A stretch of 64,000 nt of DNA from an uncultured Saprospiraceae bacterium (GTDB lineage: Bacteria > Bacteroidota > Bacteroidia > Chitinophagales > Saprospiraceae), in contig CALFBH010000079.1 in assembly GCA_937951615.1 (NCBI GenBank), positions 1-64,000 of the forward strand, written 5' to 3'. Both the position numbers and the translations under genes were made by a program. This document shows, one piece after another, positions 8,433 to 16,327 of this stretch. Below the pieces are notes generated by a model. The model was not told where the DNA came from. It was given only the letters and a program-made list of their open reading frames with translations, and ran no database searches. How positions within the stretch are numbered: position 1 is the stretch's first letter; every line of letters begins with the position of its first letter.

Positions 8433-9299
8433 ATGAAACGAAGAACATTTCTCCACAGCTCTATGGGCTTGTCAGCGGGTACATTACTAAGTGCTAAGTC
8501 CTGCAACATTCCATCTGAAAACTCAAACCAAACCCTCAAAGGCAATATCCGACATTCGGTCAGTCGCTGGTGCTTTGGTCAGTACCCTTTAGAAGAATTT
8601 TTGCCGATACTTCAGAAAATCGGTATTCCAGCTATAGATTTGGTCGGCCCTAAAGATTGGGCAACGTTGAAAAAATACAATATCGACTGTTCCATGTGCA
8701 ATGGTGCAGAAATCAACCTGATTGATGGTTGGAATGATCTGAAATTTCACCCACAATTGATACAGCAATATAGTGAGATGATTCCTAAAGTCGCTGAAGC
8801 AGGTTATAAAAATCTGATTTGTTTTAGTGGTAATCGGCGAGGTATGTCTGATGAAGAGGGATTGAAAAACTGTGTTGCTGGTTTAAAGCAAATCCTGCCA
8901 TTAGCTGAAAAGCATAAAGTTACTATTATTATGGAGTTGTTTAATTCCAAGATTGACCACCCTGATTATATGTGTGATAATACGCCCTGGGGAGTACAGC
9001 TTTGCGATGCTTTAGGTTCGGAGCGATTTAGATTGCTCTACGATATTTATCACATGCAGATTAATGAGGGCGATATTATTCGTACAATAAAAGATTTTCA
9101 TCCTTATTTTGCGCATTACCATACTGCTGGCGTACCTGGACGAAATGAAATCAATGATACGCAGGAGTTGAATTACCCTGCCATTATGAAAGCCATTGTC
9201 GCCACTGGCTTTAAAGGTTATGTAGCGCAGGAATTTATACCGACGTATGAAAATCCTATAGATTCACTACGAGAAGCGATTCGTATTTGTGATGTTTGA
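8433..9299 (+). CDS. Tat-exported sugar isomerase/epimerase (hydroxypyruvate isomerase-like TIM barrel)
   Basis: The 288-residue protein begins with a twin-arginine signal (KRRTFLHSS, then a short hydrophobic stretch). A cysteine near residue 24 could make it a lipoprotein. The mature part is an AP-endonuclease-2-type TIM barrel: IMELFN, LLYDIYHMQ, HYHTAGVPGRNEIN and FKGYVAQEF match the metal-binding strands of hydroxypyruvate isomerase. In this family the metal is held by Glu, Asp, His and Glu, all visible at these positions. Exported members are frequent in Bacteroidota sugar metabolism, so the true substrate may be a ketose rather than hydroxypyruvate. It is probably co-transcribed with the YrdC-type gene. 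Confidence 0.83.
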   Translation: MKRRTFLHSSMGLSAGTLLSAKSCNIPSENSNQTLKGNIRHSVSRWCFGQYPLEEFLPILQKIGIPAIDLVGPKDWATLKKYNIDCSMCNGAEINLIDGWNDLKFHPQLIQQYSEMIPKVAEAGYKNLICFSGNRRGMSDEEGLKNCVAGLKQILPLAEKHKVTIIMELFNSKIDHPDYMCDNTPWGVQLCDALGSERFRLLYDIYHMQINEGDIIRTIKDFHPYFAHYHTAGVPGRNEINDTQELNYPAIMKAIVATGFKGYVAQEFIPTYENPIDSLREAIRICDV

Positions 9300-9365
9300 G
9301 AAAAATCGAATGTCGAAGTATTTATAAATTTGTTCCTTACCCGAACTATCTTGCCAGCTTATTTG

Positions 9366-9373
9366 TACTTTTG
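9366..9373 (+). promoter_or_regulatory. -7 box (TACTTTTG) before the CCA-adding enzyme gene
   Basis: TACTTTTG matches TAnnTTTG. No TTTG lies at the expected upstream spacing. A start near 9380 would give a leader of about 67 bases ending in the ACCAATC words. Confidence 0.35.
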
Positions 9374-9400
9374 TAGAAGATTGTAACGATAATGAGTGAA

Positions 9401-9446
9401 TGATTAGCTTACCAATATCCCAATTACCAATCACCAATCACCAAAT
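9401..9446 (+). repeat. A/C-rich arm (ACCAATC words) directly before the cca start codon
   Basis: ACCAATA, ATTACCAATC and ACCAATC words run up to the ATG. They are complementary to the GGTGATTGG words found after stop codons elsewhere. This is a start-side half element. The preceding 100 bases after the isomerase stop carry one TCGAATGTCGAAG word and nothing else recognisable. Confidence 0.7.
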
Positions 9447-10862
9447 ATGCTTTTCGACATCAAACCAGAAGAACGGGGAATTTTTCAGCTTATCAGCGAA
9501 GCGGCGGCAGAGCTAGGCTATCCTGCTTATGTAGTCGGTGGCTATGTGCGCGACCGCCTGCTGGCACGTCCTTCAAAAGACATGGATATTGTGTGCGTGG
9601 GCAGTGGAATAGAACTGGCTGAAAAACTGGCAGATCGTTTATTTCCCCGTCCTAAAGTAGCCGTGTATAGTCGTTTTGGAACAGCGATGTTTGTGCATAA
9701 AGGACTGGAAATTGAATTTGTTGGCGCTCGCCGCGAATCCTATCGCCGCGATTCCAGAAAACCACAAGTCGAAGACGGTACACTGGAAGATGACCAAAAT
9801 CGTCGTGACCTGACCATCAATGCCCTCGCTGTCAGTCTGAACGAGCGTGACTTCGGAACAATCGTAGATCCATTTGATGGTTTAGGTGACTTGGAACGTC
9901 GGCTACTGCGTACCCCAATGGAACCAGGGCGTACTTTTTCCGATGATCCGCTGCGTATGATGCGAGCGATTCGTTTTGCTTCGCAATTGCATTTTACCAT
10001 CGACCCGAAAACTTTTGAGGCGATTAAGGAATATAAAGACCGGATTAAAATCATTTCGCAGGAGCGTATTACGACCGAATTGGAGAAAATACTGATGTCG
10101 GAAAAACCTTCTGTGGGTTTTAAATTATTGTTTGATTCTGGGTTGTTAAAATTGATTTTCCCGGAAATGGCTGCTTTGCAGGGGGTGAAGGTCAAAAACG
10201 GAATTCGGCATAAAGACAATTTTTACCATACGATAGAAGTCATTGATAATATTTGTAAAAATACAGACAATATCTGGCTACGCTGGGCTGCCCTGATGCA
10301 CGATATTGCCAAGCCGCCTACGCAGCGATTTGAGCCAAAAGCGGGCTGGACTTTCCACGGGCACGAAGCGCTTGGCGCGAAATGGACACCCAGAATTTTT
10401 CGCAATCTCCGCTTGCCAACTGATGGCAAAATGAAGTATGTGCAGAAATTGGTACGCCTGCACCTGCGCCCGATTTCACTCACCAAAGAAAACATCACAG
10501 ATTCTGCCATCCGCCGACTCTTGTTTGAAGCAGGTGAAGATATTGACGACCTGATGATTTTATGTGAAGCAGACATCACGTCTAAAAATCCACGCAAGGT
10601 GAAGCGCTATTTGCAGAATTATGAGATGGTGCGGGAGAAATTAATCGAAATTGAAGAAAAAGACCGCCTGCGCAACTGGCAGCCGCCGATTACCGGAGAA
10701 CTGATTATGGAGACTTTTGGTATTGCGCCTTCCCGCGAAGTGGGTGTGATTAAAAAAGCCATCCGCGAAGCCATTTTGGACGGAGATATTATGAATGATT
10801 ATGACGAGGCTTACCAGTTTATGCTGACGAAAGGGGAGGAGATTGGGTTGGTGATTGCTTGA
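9447..10862 (+). CDS. cca: CCA tRNA nucleotidyltransferase with HD domain
   Basis: This enzyme adds or repairs the 3' CCA end of tRNAs. Its 471 residues begin with the class II nucleotidyltransferase core: VVGGYVRDRLL, then KDMDIVCVG carrying the two catalytic aspartates, then RRDLTINALAV. The head/neck region (GRTFSDDPLRMMRAIRFA) follows and the middle holds an HD phosphohydrolase domain with RWAALMHDIAKP. The HD form fits CCA-adding enzymes with a phosphatase-like domain; a poly(A) polymerase role is less likely for this phylum. The last codons and the 43 bases after the stop share GGTTGGTGATTG words, so the repeat appears to begin within or right at the gene end. Confidence 0.93.
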   Translation: MLFDIKPEERGIFQLISEAAAELGYPAYVVGGYVRDRLLARPSKDMDIVCVGSGIELAEKLADRLFPRPKVAVYSRFGTAMFVHKGLEIEFVGARRESYRRDSRKPQVEDGTLEDDQNRRDLTINALAVSLNERDFGTIVDPFDGLGDLERRLLRTPMEPGRTFSDDPLRMMRAIRFASQLHFTIDPKTFEAIKEYKDRIKIISQERITTELEKILMSEKPSVGFKLLFDSGLLKLIFPEMAALQGVKVKNGIRHKDNFYHTIEVIDNICKNTDNIWLRWAALMHDIAKPPTQRFEPKAGWTFHGHEALGAKWTPRIFRNLRLPTDGKMKYVQKLVRLHLRPISLTKENITDSAIRRLLFEAGEDIDDLMILCEADITSKNPRKVKRYLQNYEMVREKLIEIEEKDRLRNWQPPITGELIMETFGIAPSREVGVIKKAIREAILDGDIMNDYDEAYQFMLTKGEEIGLVIA

Positions 10863-10905
10863 GTTGGTGATTGGTTGATTAGTGATTAGTGACTGGTTGA
10901 GTCGG
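10863..10905 (+). repeat. G/T-rich arm after the cca stop codon, overrunning the neighbouring gene
   Basis: GTTGGTGATTGGTTGATTAG words start immediately after TGA. From 10879 the convergent lipoprotein gene reads through the same bases on the other strand and takes its last eight codons (PTQPVTNH) from them. Confidence 0.75.
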
Positions 10906-11454
10906 GAATGACTTTCTAGCCCATTCTTGTCCATTTACTTTTTCTATAATCGAAATACTTTCCAATTTATATTTTTTACAAATATCAGTCGCATTATTTT
11001 TAATAATTGACTGTGCGGTTAATGAATCAAGTGCTTGTTTGGAAGAAATGATGTAAATATTTAGCTCTCCATAATCACCTTCATACCAGGCTTCTAATTG
11101 TACTGCCTTTGCGTTTGTCTTGGATGTGATCAACTCTTCTACCGTAGACGCTTCAATGAATTCTCCGCGATGAATCAACTGACCTTGAGCGTGATAAGTC
11201 CATTTTCCTATTTCTAATCCATTTTTGTATTTATACTTTGTGACGTGATTTGTATTTCCGCCACCACCATTTCTTATTTCAGTACACTCGAAAAATCCAC
11301 TGGCTAGATTTCCAGTAGCCTTTTCATAATAAAAACCCTCTTTATGCACTAAGTCACCGCAGTCGTAATTACCGCTACAGGCAAGAAAAAGCATAGAGAT
11401 AATACCTAACGCACTTAGTGTAAAGCTGCCAATATTAAAGTTGTAGTCAGACAT
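10879..11454 (-). CDS. Small lipoprotein-like protein with MORN-like (YwqK) region
   Basis: The protein has 191 residues from the ATG at 11454; a TTG 15 codons upstream is in frame but lies in a palindrome-rich stretch and is not needed. A hydrophobic segment ends in LFLACSGNYDC, a good lipobox, so it is probably attached to the outer or inner membrane. The middle (YKYKNGLEIGKWTYHAQGQLIHRGEF) is the repeat pattern of MORN/YwqK-type proteins. The C-terminal half, with many charged residues, is unrecognised. The final eight residues (PTQPVTNH) are encoded by the repeat arm that follows cca on the other strand, so the natural stop was probably lost or shifted. Confidence 0.7.
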   Translation of the reverse strand: MSDYNFNIGSFTLSALGIISMLFLACSGNYDCGDLVHKEGFYYEKATGNLASGFFECTEIRNGGGGNTNHVTKYKYKNGLEIGKWTYHAQGQLIHRGEFIEASTVEELITSKTNAKAVQLEAWYEGDYGELNIYIISSKQALDSLTAQSIIKNNATDICKKYKLESISIIEKVNGQEWARKSFPTQPVTNH

Positions 11455-11510
11455 CTTATCTAATGTTTTAATAATGTTAAATGGCACCGAAGGTGACAAA
11501 TTTTAAACTT

Positions 11511-11528
11511 TCCCGATAGCTATCGGGA
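11511..11528. repeat. Perfect 18-nt palindrome TCCCGATAGCTATCGGGA
   Basis: It sits between the stop of the haloperoxidase-like gene and the start of the lipoprotein gene, both on the minus strand, with GTTTAAG words on the stop side. I recall this palindrome as a dispersed Bacteroidota repeat. It may act as a weak terminator or RNA hairpin. Confidence 0.7.
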
Positions 11529-11539
11529 TAAACTTAAAC

Positions 11540-12859
11540 TTACCGCAGTTCAATCTGCCCCACCACAAATTCCCCAACTTGTTTACCTTGTTCCACGCCA
11601 TATTCAATAGCAGGCATATAATGAATGCCGCCGTACAGCCGACTAATCGCTGCTTCTTCCGAGGCTTTTTTGAAAGACGAATAAGCACGTTTGGGCAAAC
11701 CATATTCCACTTCCACATAATCTTCATAAGCAAAGTTTTCACCATGTAGATGTGTCAGCATGATGGCAGCGGCAGTGGAAATAACACTATGTCCGCTAGT
11801 ATACTCTGGGAAAGGTGGCGTTTGTAATAGCGGCGTCCAATCTTCATCAATATGTTCATTAATGACCGTTTCGGGGCGAATGAGGTTGCTGCGATATTTT
11901 TCATCCCAACAACTGATAAAAGCATCTGCAAGGGCGATAGCAGTGCAAGCATAAGTTGCGGCAGATTCCATGATGTCTGCGTCTTTGCTTTCAACGGCAA
12001 TACCAGCGATGCCCATCCAATGTCCACCTGGCGTGATCTTTTTTGTGGCAAACATGACATGCCCCGTCTGATGCTGCACATAAGGATTGCAATCCCAAAA
12101 ACTGGCAATTGCTTTTTGTTCTTCGGTTAAATTGACGCCCACATCATAAACTTCCAGGAGTTCTTTATAAAATGGACTTCCTTTTTTCAAATCAAAAGCA
12201 GTCGGCGGAGGCGGCACAAACTGCTCGGCAGAATCCAATACAAAAGGACGAATTTTTTTCCAATGTGGCTCAATGCCCTGCATATAAGCCGGTGGAGTAG
12301 GTGTCCAGCGGGCTAGTTCATCCATGATTTCAAATTTAGGATAGGTGCGGGTTTCTTTGTAGCCATCTGTATTTGCCCAGGCTAGAATATGCTTTGCGAC
12401 CTGCTCGCCATACTGGATGGAGTTGTTGAAAACCTGCTTTGGAACACCATCTTTTTTGTATTGATCGTGCAATTCTTTTTTAAAATCAGCCATTTCCTGT
12501 TCTGAAAATATGAGTGCCTGTCCAACAATCAGAAAGGCATGAACACCAGCCAGTGGAAAGCAGTAGGTTTTATCTTTGTCCGGTTTGGGAATAGGACTGA
12601 GCTCATTCAGTTGTCCAGCAAAACTCTTATAATCAGGATGTTCTTGCCGAATCACCTCATAAGCCGCAATACTAGGATAGGCATAAATACGACTGGCAAC
12701 AGGCGGCGAAAAAATATCGTGTACAATAATATCTGTCAGTTTTTTGAGCGACTGATGCAGGTAGTCAGGATTTTCTGATAATGTTTTATCATATTCAGTA
12801 TTGCTCACACAAGAACTGGTGCAGAGGATGAAAATAATGCTTATAATTCTGATGTTCAT
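11540..12859 (-). CDS. Vanadium-dependent haloperoxidase-like / PAP2-family lipoprotein
   Basis: This 439-residue exported protein has a short signal ending in a lipobox (CTSSC, residues 13-17). The C-terminal half has the PAP2/vanadate site in order: KYRSNLIRP (K-x6-RP), PEYTSGHS (SGH) and SRLYGGIHY (SR-x5-H). The aspartate often found four residues after the last histidine is replaced by Ala (HYMPAIE). Such proteins are either vanadium haloperoxidases or acid phosphatases; sequence alone does not decide. The distance to the next gene is filled with a palindrome and repeat words, so transcription may continue into it. Confidence 0.85.
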   Translation of the reverse strand: MNIRIISIIFILCTSSCVSNTEYDKTLSENPDYLHQSLKKLTDIIVHDIFSPPVASRIYAYPSIAAYEVIRQEHPDYKSFAGQLNELSPIPKPDKDKTYCFPLAGVHAFLIVGQALIFSEQEMADFKKELHDQYKKDGVPKQVFNNSIQYGEQVAKHILAWANTDGYKETRTYPKFEIMDELARWTPTPPAYMQGIEPHWKKIRPFVLDSAEQFVPPPPTAFDLKKGSPFYKELLEVYDVGVNLTEEQKAIASFWDCNPYVQHQTGHVMFATKKITPGGHWMGIAGIAVESKDADIMESAATYACTAIALADAFISCWDEKYRSNLIRPETVINEHIDEDWTPLLQTPPFPEYTSGHSVISTAAAIMLTHLHGENFAYEDYVEVEYGLPKRAYSSFKKASEEAAISRLYGGIHYMPAIEYGVEQGKQVGEFVVGQIELR

Positions 12860-12871
12860 TTTTTAAAATTG

Positions 12872-13004
12872 CAAGGTTTGGTAAACTTGCGTACTTGGCT
12901 TTGTGGGATGGAAGTTTGCTAAACCTTCTTCGGATTCTTAGTAAGGTTTAGCAAACTCGCTTAGCGCAAAGCCGACCCACAAGTTTACGAAACCAACGAT
13001 TTAA
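12872..13004. repeat. Compound inverted repeat in a divergent promoter region
   Basis: The inner arms at 12914-12928 and 12944-12958 are perfect 15-base complements (AGTTTGCTAAACCTT). The outer copies of GGTTTGGTAAACTTG and CAAGTTTACGAAACC pair imperfectly at 12876-12890 and 12980-12995. It occupies most of the gap between the divergent haloperoxidase-like and SusD genes. No clear promoter was found in the remaining bases. Confidence 0.7.
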
Positions 13005-13086
13005 AATAAGTCGATACAAAAAATGTTAGTAACTTACGCAAAATTAGTGTAATTCTGACGACCGAAGAATAGAACGTGTTTAAATT

Positions 13087-14676
13087 ATGAAAAAAAGTAT
13101 CCTCTGCCTCATCGCACTTTTTCTACTTCCTTTCGCGGCCTGCGATAAAGGCTTTGAAGACCTGAATACTGATCCTTCCAACCCAACCGAGACAACTGTA
13201 GATCGCTTATTTGCTGGCTATCTCAGCCAGACTTTCTGGAATTATGACTACTGGGCAAATAATGCAAAAATTGGTTGGATGAATTGGACACAACAAATCA
13301 CCTCCACCACCAATCGCGGACTAAGTGAGTATAAACAATCGGACATTGGCAAAGACAATATGTGGATTGAATTATACACCAAAATATTTCAGACCTATCG
13401 GGTGATGGAATTGGAGTTGAGCAAGCAAGCTGTGGCTGTACAGGAACGAAGTCAGTACCGACAGGCTGCCATGAAAGTCATTTTGTATTTTTATGTATCC
13501 AAAGTTTCAGATTTGTATGGCGATATTCCCTTTTCAGAAGCTGCGCTTGGGCTGGCAGATGAACCCATTTTATTTCCAAAATATGATACGCAGGAAAGTA
13601 TTTATCGCAGCATGCTGGAAGACTTAGAGGCTATAAATACGCTATTTGAAAATAATGACCCCGAACAATTATCTTTTGCGAATACAGAAGACGAAATTGA
13701 TATTTACTTTAATAACGACTGGTTGAAATGGCAAAAATACGCCAACTCATTACGCTTGCGCCTTGCCATGCGTGTGTCAGAAGTTGCACCGGATTTAGCA
13801 CAGCAACACGTCAGTGATATTCTGAACAATGGACTGCCAATCATCGAAACGCCAGCCGACCATGCAGGCTGGAATCAGCAGATGCCGGGCTACGAAAATC
13901 CAGGACTGAACGACGCACATATTTTCGACCAGGCACAGGGACAACGCTCTCGCGCAGCCCAAACGATGTGGGATAAACTCGCGGACAGTAATAATGATGC
14001 AGATATTTTTGATGTTCGGGCAAGGGTCTTTTTTACCAGAAATGGTTTTGGACAATGGCTACCTATTCCATCTTCTCCCTTAGCTCAAGAACAAAATAAT
14101 ATCGACCTTGATCCACTTTTCGATGCTGATATTCCAGCTTTGTACAGCATTCTTACCCCCAAATTTATGGGCGGCAGAAATACACCAGAAAGACACTTCT
14201 TGTCTAGCGAAACTGCTTTTCTAAAAGCAGAAGCCTACTGGCGCGGTTGGGCTGCCGGAGATGCACAAGCTGCTTATGAAGAAGGCATTCGCCGCTCGAT
14301 TACCTGGTATGTTGATGCCTGGAATAGTGTCAATATTTCTTCACAGCAATTGACCATGCCTTCTGAACAGGATTTTACCGAGCTTTTCAATCATCCGAAA
14401 AATGCCTGGAATACTGCACAGGGCTTGGAATTGATTATGAACCAAAAATGGATAGACAATATGCTGGATCCCTTAGAGGCTTATTCGGATTGGCGCAGAA
14501 CTGGTTTTCCTGTATTGGAAGCTTCTTTTACTGCTAGTGGGCAAGCCATTGAACCACCCCTTCGCTTCGTCTATCCACAAAGCGAGTCTATTGATAATTC
14601 GACCAATTATCAGGCAGCCGCAGGCAATATTGGTGGCGATACCCCGCAAACTCGGGTTTGGTGGGATGTACAGTGA
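13087..14676 (+). CDS. SusD/RagB-family outer-membrane nutrient-binding lipoprotein
   Basis: The 529-residue lipoprotein starts with a signal peptide and a lipobox (FAACDKG, Cys near residue 19). Its beginning, CDKGFEDLNTDPSNPTE, is the classic start of SusD-like family 2. SusD proteins cap a SusC TonB-dependent transporter and deliver glycans or peptides. TPR-like helices follow (YFYVSKVSDLYGDIPFSEA), then NDWLKWQKYANSLRLRLAMR and the C-terminal WNxxQGLELIMNQKW. No SusC gene is adjacent on either side, which is unusual. The next two genes encode a secreted PNGase F and a LamG protein, which suggests N-glycan or glycoprotein as the target. Confidence 0.92.
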   Translation: MKKSILCLIALFLLPFAACDKGFEDLNTDPSNPTETTVDRLFAGYLSQTFWNYDYWANNAKIGWMNWTQQITSTTNRGLSEYKQSDIGKDNMWIELYTKIFQTYRVMELELSKQAVAVQERSQYRQAAMKVILYFYVSKVSDLYGDIPFSEAALGLADEPILFPKYDTQESIYRSMLEDLEAINTLFENNDPEQLSFANTEDEIDIYFNNDWLKWQKYANSLRLRLAMRVSEVAPDLAQQHVSDILNNGLPIIETPADHAGWNQQMPGYENPGLNDAHIFDQAQGQRSRAAQTMWDKLADSNNDADIFDVRARVFFTRNGFGQWLPIPSSPLAQEQNNIDLDPLFDADIPALYSILTPKFMGGRNTPERHFLSSETAFLKAEAYWRGWAAGDAQAAYEEGIRRSITWYVDAWNSVNISSQQLTMPSEQDFTELFNHPKNAWNTAQGLELIMNQKWIDNMLDPLEAYSDWRRTGFPVLEASFTASGQAIEPPLRFVYPQSESIDNSTNYQAAAGNIGGDTPQTRVWWDVQ

Positions 14677-14698
14677 TTTTTTATTATATTTGACCATA

Positions 14699-14912
14699 AT
14701 AAGTTTAAGTTTAAGTCGATGGTCAATAGTCCATGGTCGATGGCTGTTTTTTTAGCATTCAGGTTGTTCCAGCATTTCATTTTGCTTTGCAAAATGCGTG
14801 CAAAGCTTATAAAGTAGGAGTATTGTTGAATTGCAGCTATGGACGATCGACCATCGACTATGGACTAAACTGTTACAACTTGAACTTAATCTTACATTTA
14901 AACTTATTCATT
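14699..14912 (+). repeat. Bipartite inverted-repeat element between susD and the PNGase F gene
   Basis: After the susD stop, the left arm reads AAGTTTAAGTTTAAG then TCGATGGTCAATAGTCCATGG. The centre contains TTTTGCTTTGCAAAA and a second small stem (GCTTTGCAAAATGCGTGCAAAGC). The right arm reads CCATCGACTATGG words, then CTTAATCTTACATTTAAACTT up to the ATG. Both word types of the left arm reappear as complements in the right arm, in mirrored order. Confidence 0.8.
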
Positions 14913-16211
14913 ATGAAGCACATTTTTACACTCTTAACATTTCTATTCCTAACTTATAGCTTGTCTGCACAAAGTTTGATGGTGAATACTTTTGCCAATG
15001 CTGTACACTCTGCAGGTGCGGGGACAGCTTCACAATCAGCCACTTTTAGTTTTCCTACTGATGTGTCAGCTTATAATCAGGTCTTGATGTACATCGACCT
15101 GAACTGCCCGCCAGGTGGCTGCGATCCCTGGGACAGATACGCTAATATCGAAATTGTTCTCGCCAGTGGCGAAAGCATTGAAATCGGACGATATATTACA
15201 CCTTACGGCAATGGTGATTGTGGCTGGACATTGGATGTCAGCGATTATCGGGAATTGCTGAAAGGCGATGTCACGCTTCGCTCTAGTATTGAAACTTATG
15301 CTGGAGGCTGGTCAGTGACTTTAGATTTTGAATTTATGGAGGACACACAAGACTATGCTTATATTGATGTGCAAAATCTGTGGTATGGCTTTGATGCCAG
15401 TAATAATCGAAATTATTCCAACTACCAAATTGGAGATACCTTATGGACTTCGGATAATCTGCCTGCCCGAACGGTGCTGATTCCCGGTAGTGCCGAGCAG
15501 GTGATTTTTAAAATAAATAATACTGGACATGGACAGGGCAATACGCTCAATGCTGCCGAATTTCGTCCCGCATCACATACTGTTCGGATAGATGGACAGG
15601 TCGTTTACGGTCAGTATTTATGGAAAGATGACTGTGCACAAAACCCGTGTAGCCCACAAGGCGGCAACTGGCAGCCTTCCCGTGCAGGCTGGTGTCCCGG
15701 ACAGGAAGTTGCATCGACGAATGTTGATATTACAAGCGATGTAATGCCTGGGCAGGAAGCGGTACTTGACTATGTACTCGCGCCTTATCTTAATAAATGC
15801 AGTCCACTATATCCGACTTGTAATCCTGCAACGGATTGTGCCTTTGGAACTTCTATTACCTGTAATTATGATGGGCAAAACCATACACCACCTCATTATA
15901 AAATGTCTATTCAACTCATTACGAAAAGTAATAATCCACTGAATGTCAATCAGCCGGCACAATGGGATGATTTTACAGTTTTTCCCAATCCATCTACTGG
16001 AAAATACCAGGTGAATGTTACTTTTAATGCGCCGCAAAAAGCCGTACTGAATGTTATCAATGTGGTAGGAGAGCAGGTATTCAGTGAATCATTTTCCAAT
16101 AGAAAAAGCCTAAATTATGAATTGGACTTAACAGACCTTTCTTCAGGTATTTACTTTTTGGAAATTCAGACCAAAGAAGGAAAAGCATTTAAAAAACTGA
16201 TGCTGAATTAG
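14913..16211 (+). CDS. Secreted peptide-N-glycosidase F (PNGase F) with T9SS sorting domain
   Basis: This amidase removes N-linked glycans from asparagine. The 432-residue protein has a signal peptide (ending SLSAQ). Its double jelly-roll domain resembles Elizabethkingia PNGase F: CDPWDRYA carries the Asp equivalent to Asp60, IGRYITPYG and DVSDYRELLKG follow, and GGNWQPSRAGWCPGQEV is the strongest family match. NAAEFRPASH carries the Glu expected at position 206. The last 75 residues (VFPNPSTGKYQV to KKLMLN) are a T9SS type A sorting domain. I chose the ATG at 14913; an earlier in-frame ATG only adds repeat-encoded residues. It lies directly after susD, on the same strand. Confidence 0.93.
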   Translation: MKHIFTLLTFLFLTYSLSAQSLMVNTFANAVHSAGAGTASQSATFSFPTDVSAYNQVLMYIDLNCPPGGCDPWDRYANIEIVLASGESIEIGRYITPYGNGDCGWTLDVSDYRELLKGDVTLRSSIETYAGGWSVTLDFEFMEDTQDYAYIDVQNLWYGFDASNNRNYSNYQIGDTLWTSDNLPARTVLIPGSAEQVIFKINNTGHGQGNTLNAAEFRPASHTVRIDGQVVYGQYLWKDDCAQNPCSPQGGNWQPSRAGWCPGQEVASTNVDITSDVMPGQEAVLDYVLAPYLNKCSPLYPTCNPATDCAFGTSITCNYDGQNHTPPHYKMSIQLITKSNNPLNVNQPAQWDDFTVFPNPSTGKYQVNVTFNAPQKAVLNVINVVGEQVFSESFSNRKSLNYELDLTDLSSGIYFLEIQTKEGKAFKKLMLN

Positions 16212-16237
16212 GCAGTACATTCCTAATAGCTATTTTT

Positions 16238-16297
16238 TTCGCAAAGACGCAAAGTTTACGTTTCTTAGCGGCTTTGCGCCTTTGCGAGAACGTTTTT
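16238..16297 (+). repeat. CGCAAAGACGCAAAG / CTTTGCGCCTTTGCG inverted repeat
   Basis: The left arm CGCAAAGACGCAAAG comes on the stop side and CTTAGCGGCTTTGCGCCTTTGCG on the start side. The same repeat in the same orientation relative to transcription is found at 19.6 kb on the minus strand. It could fold into one long hairpin in the mRNA between the two genes. Confidence 0.75.
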
Positions 16298-16327
16298 AAA
16301 CTTATATTTATTTCTAACATTTGCACT

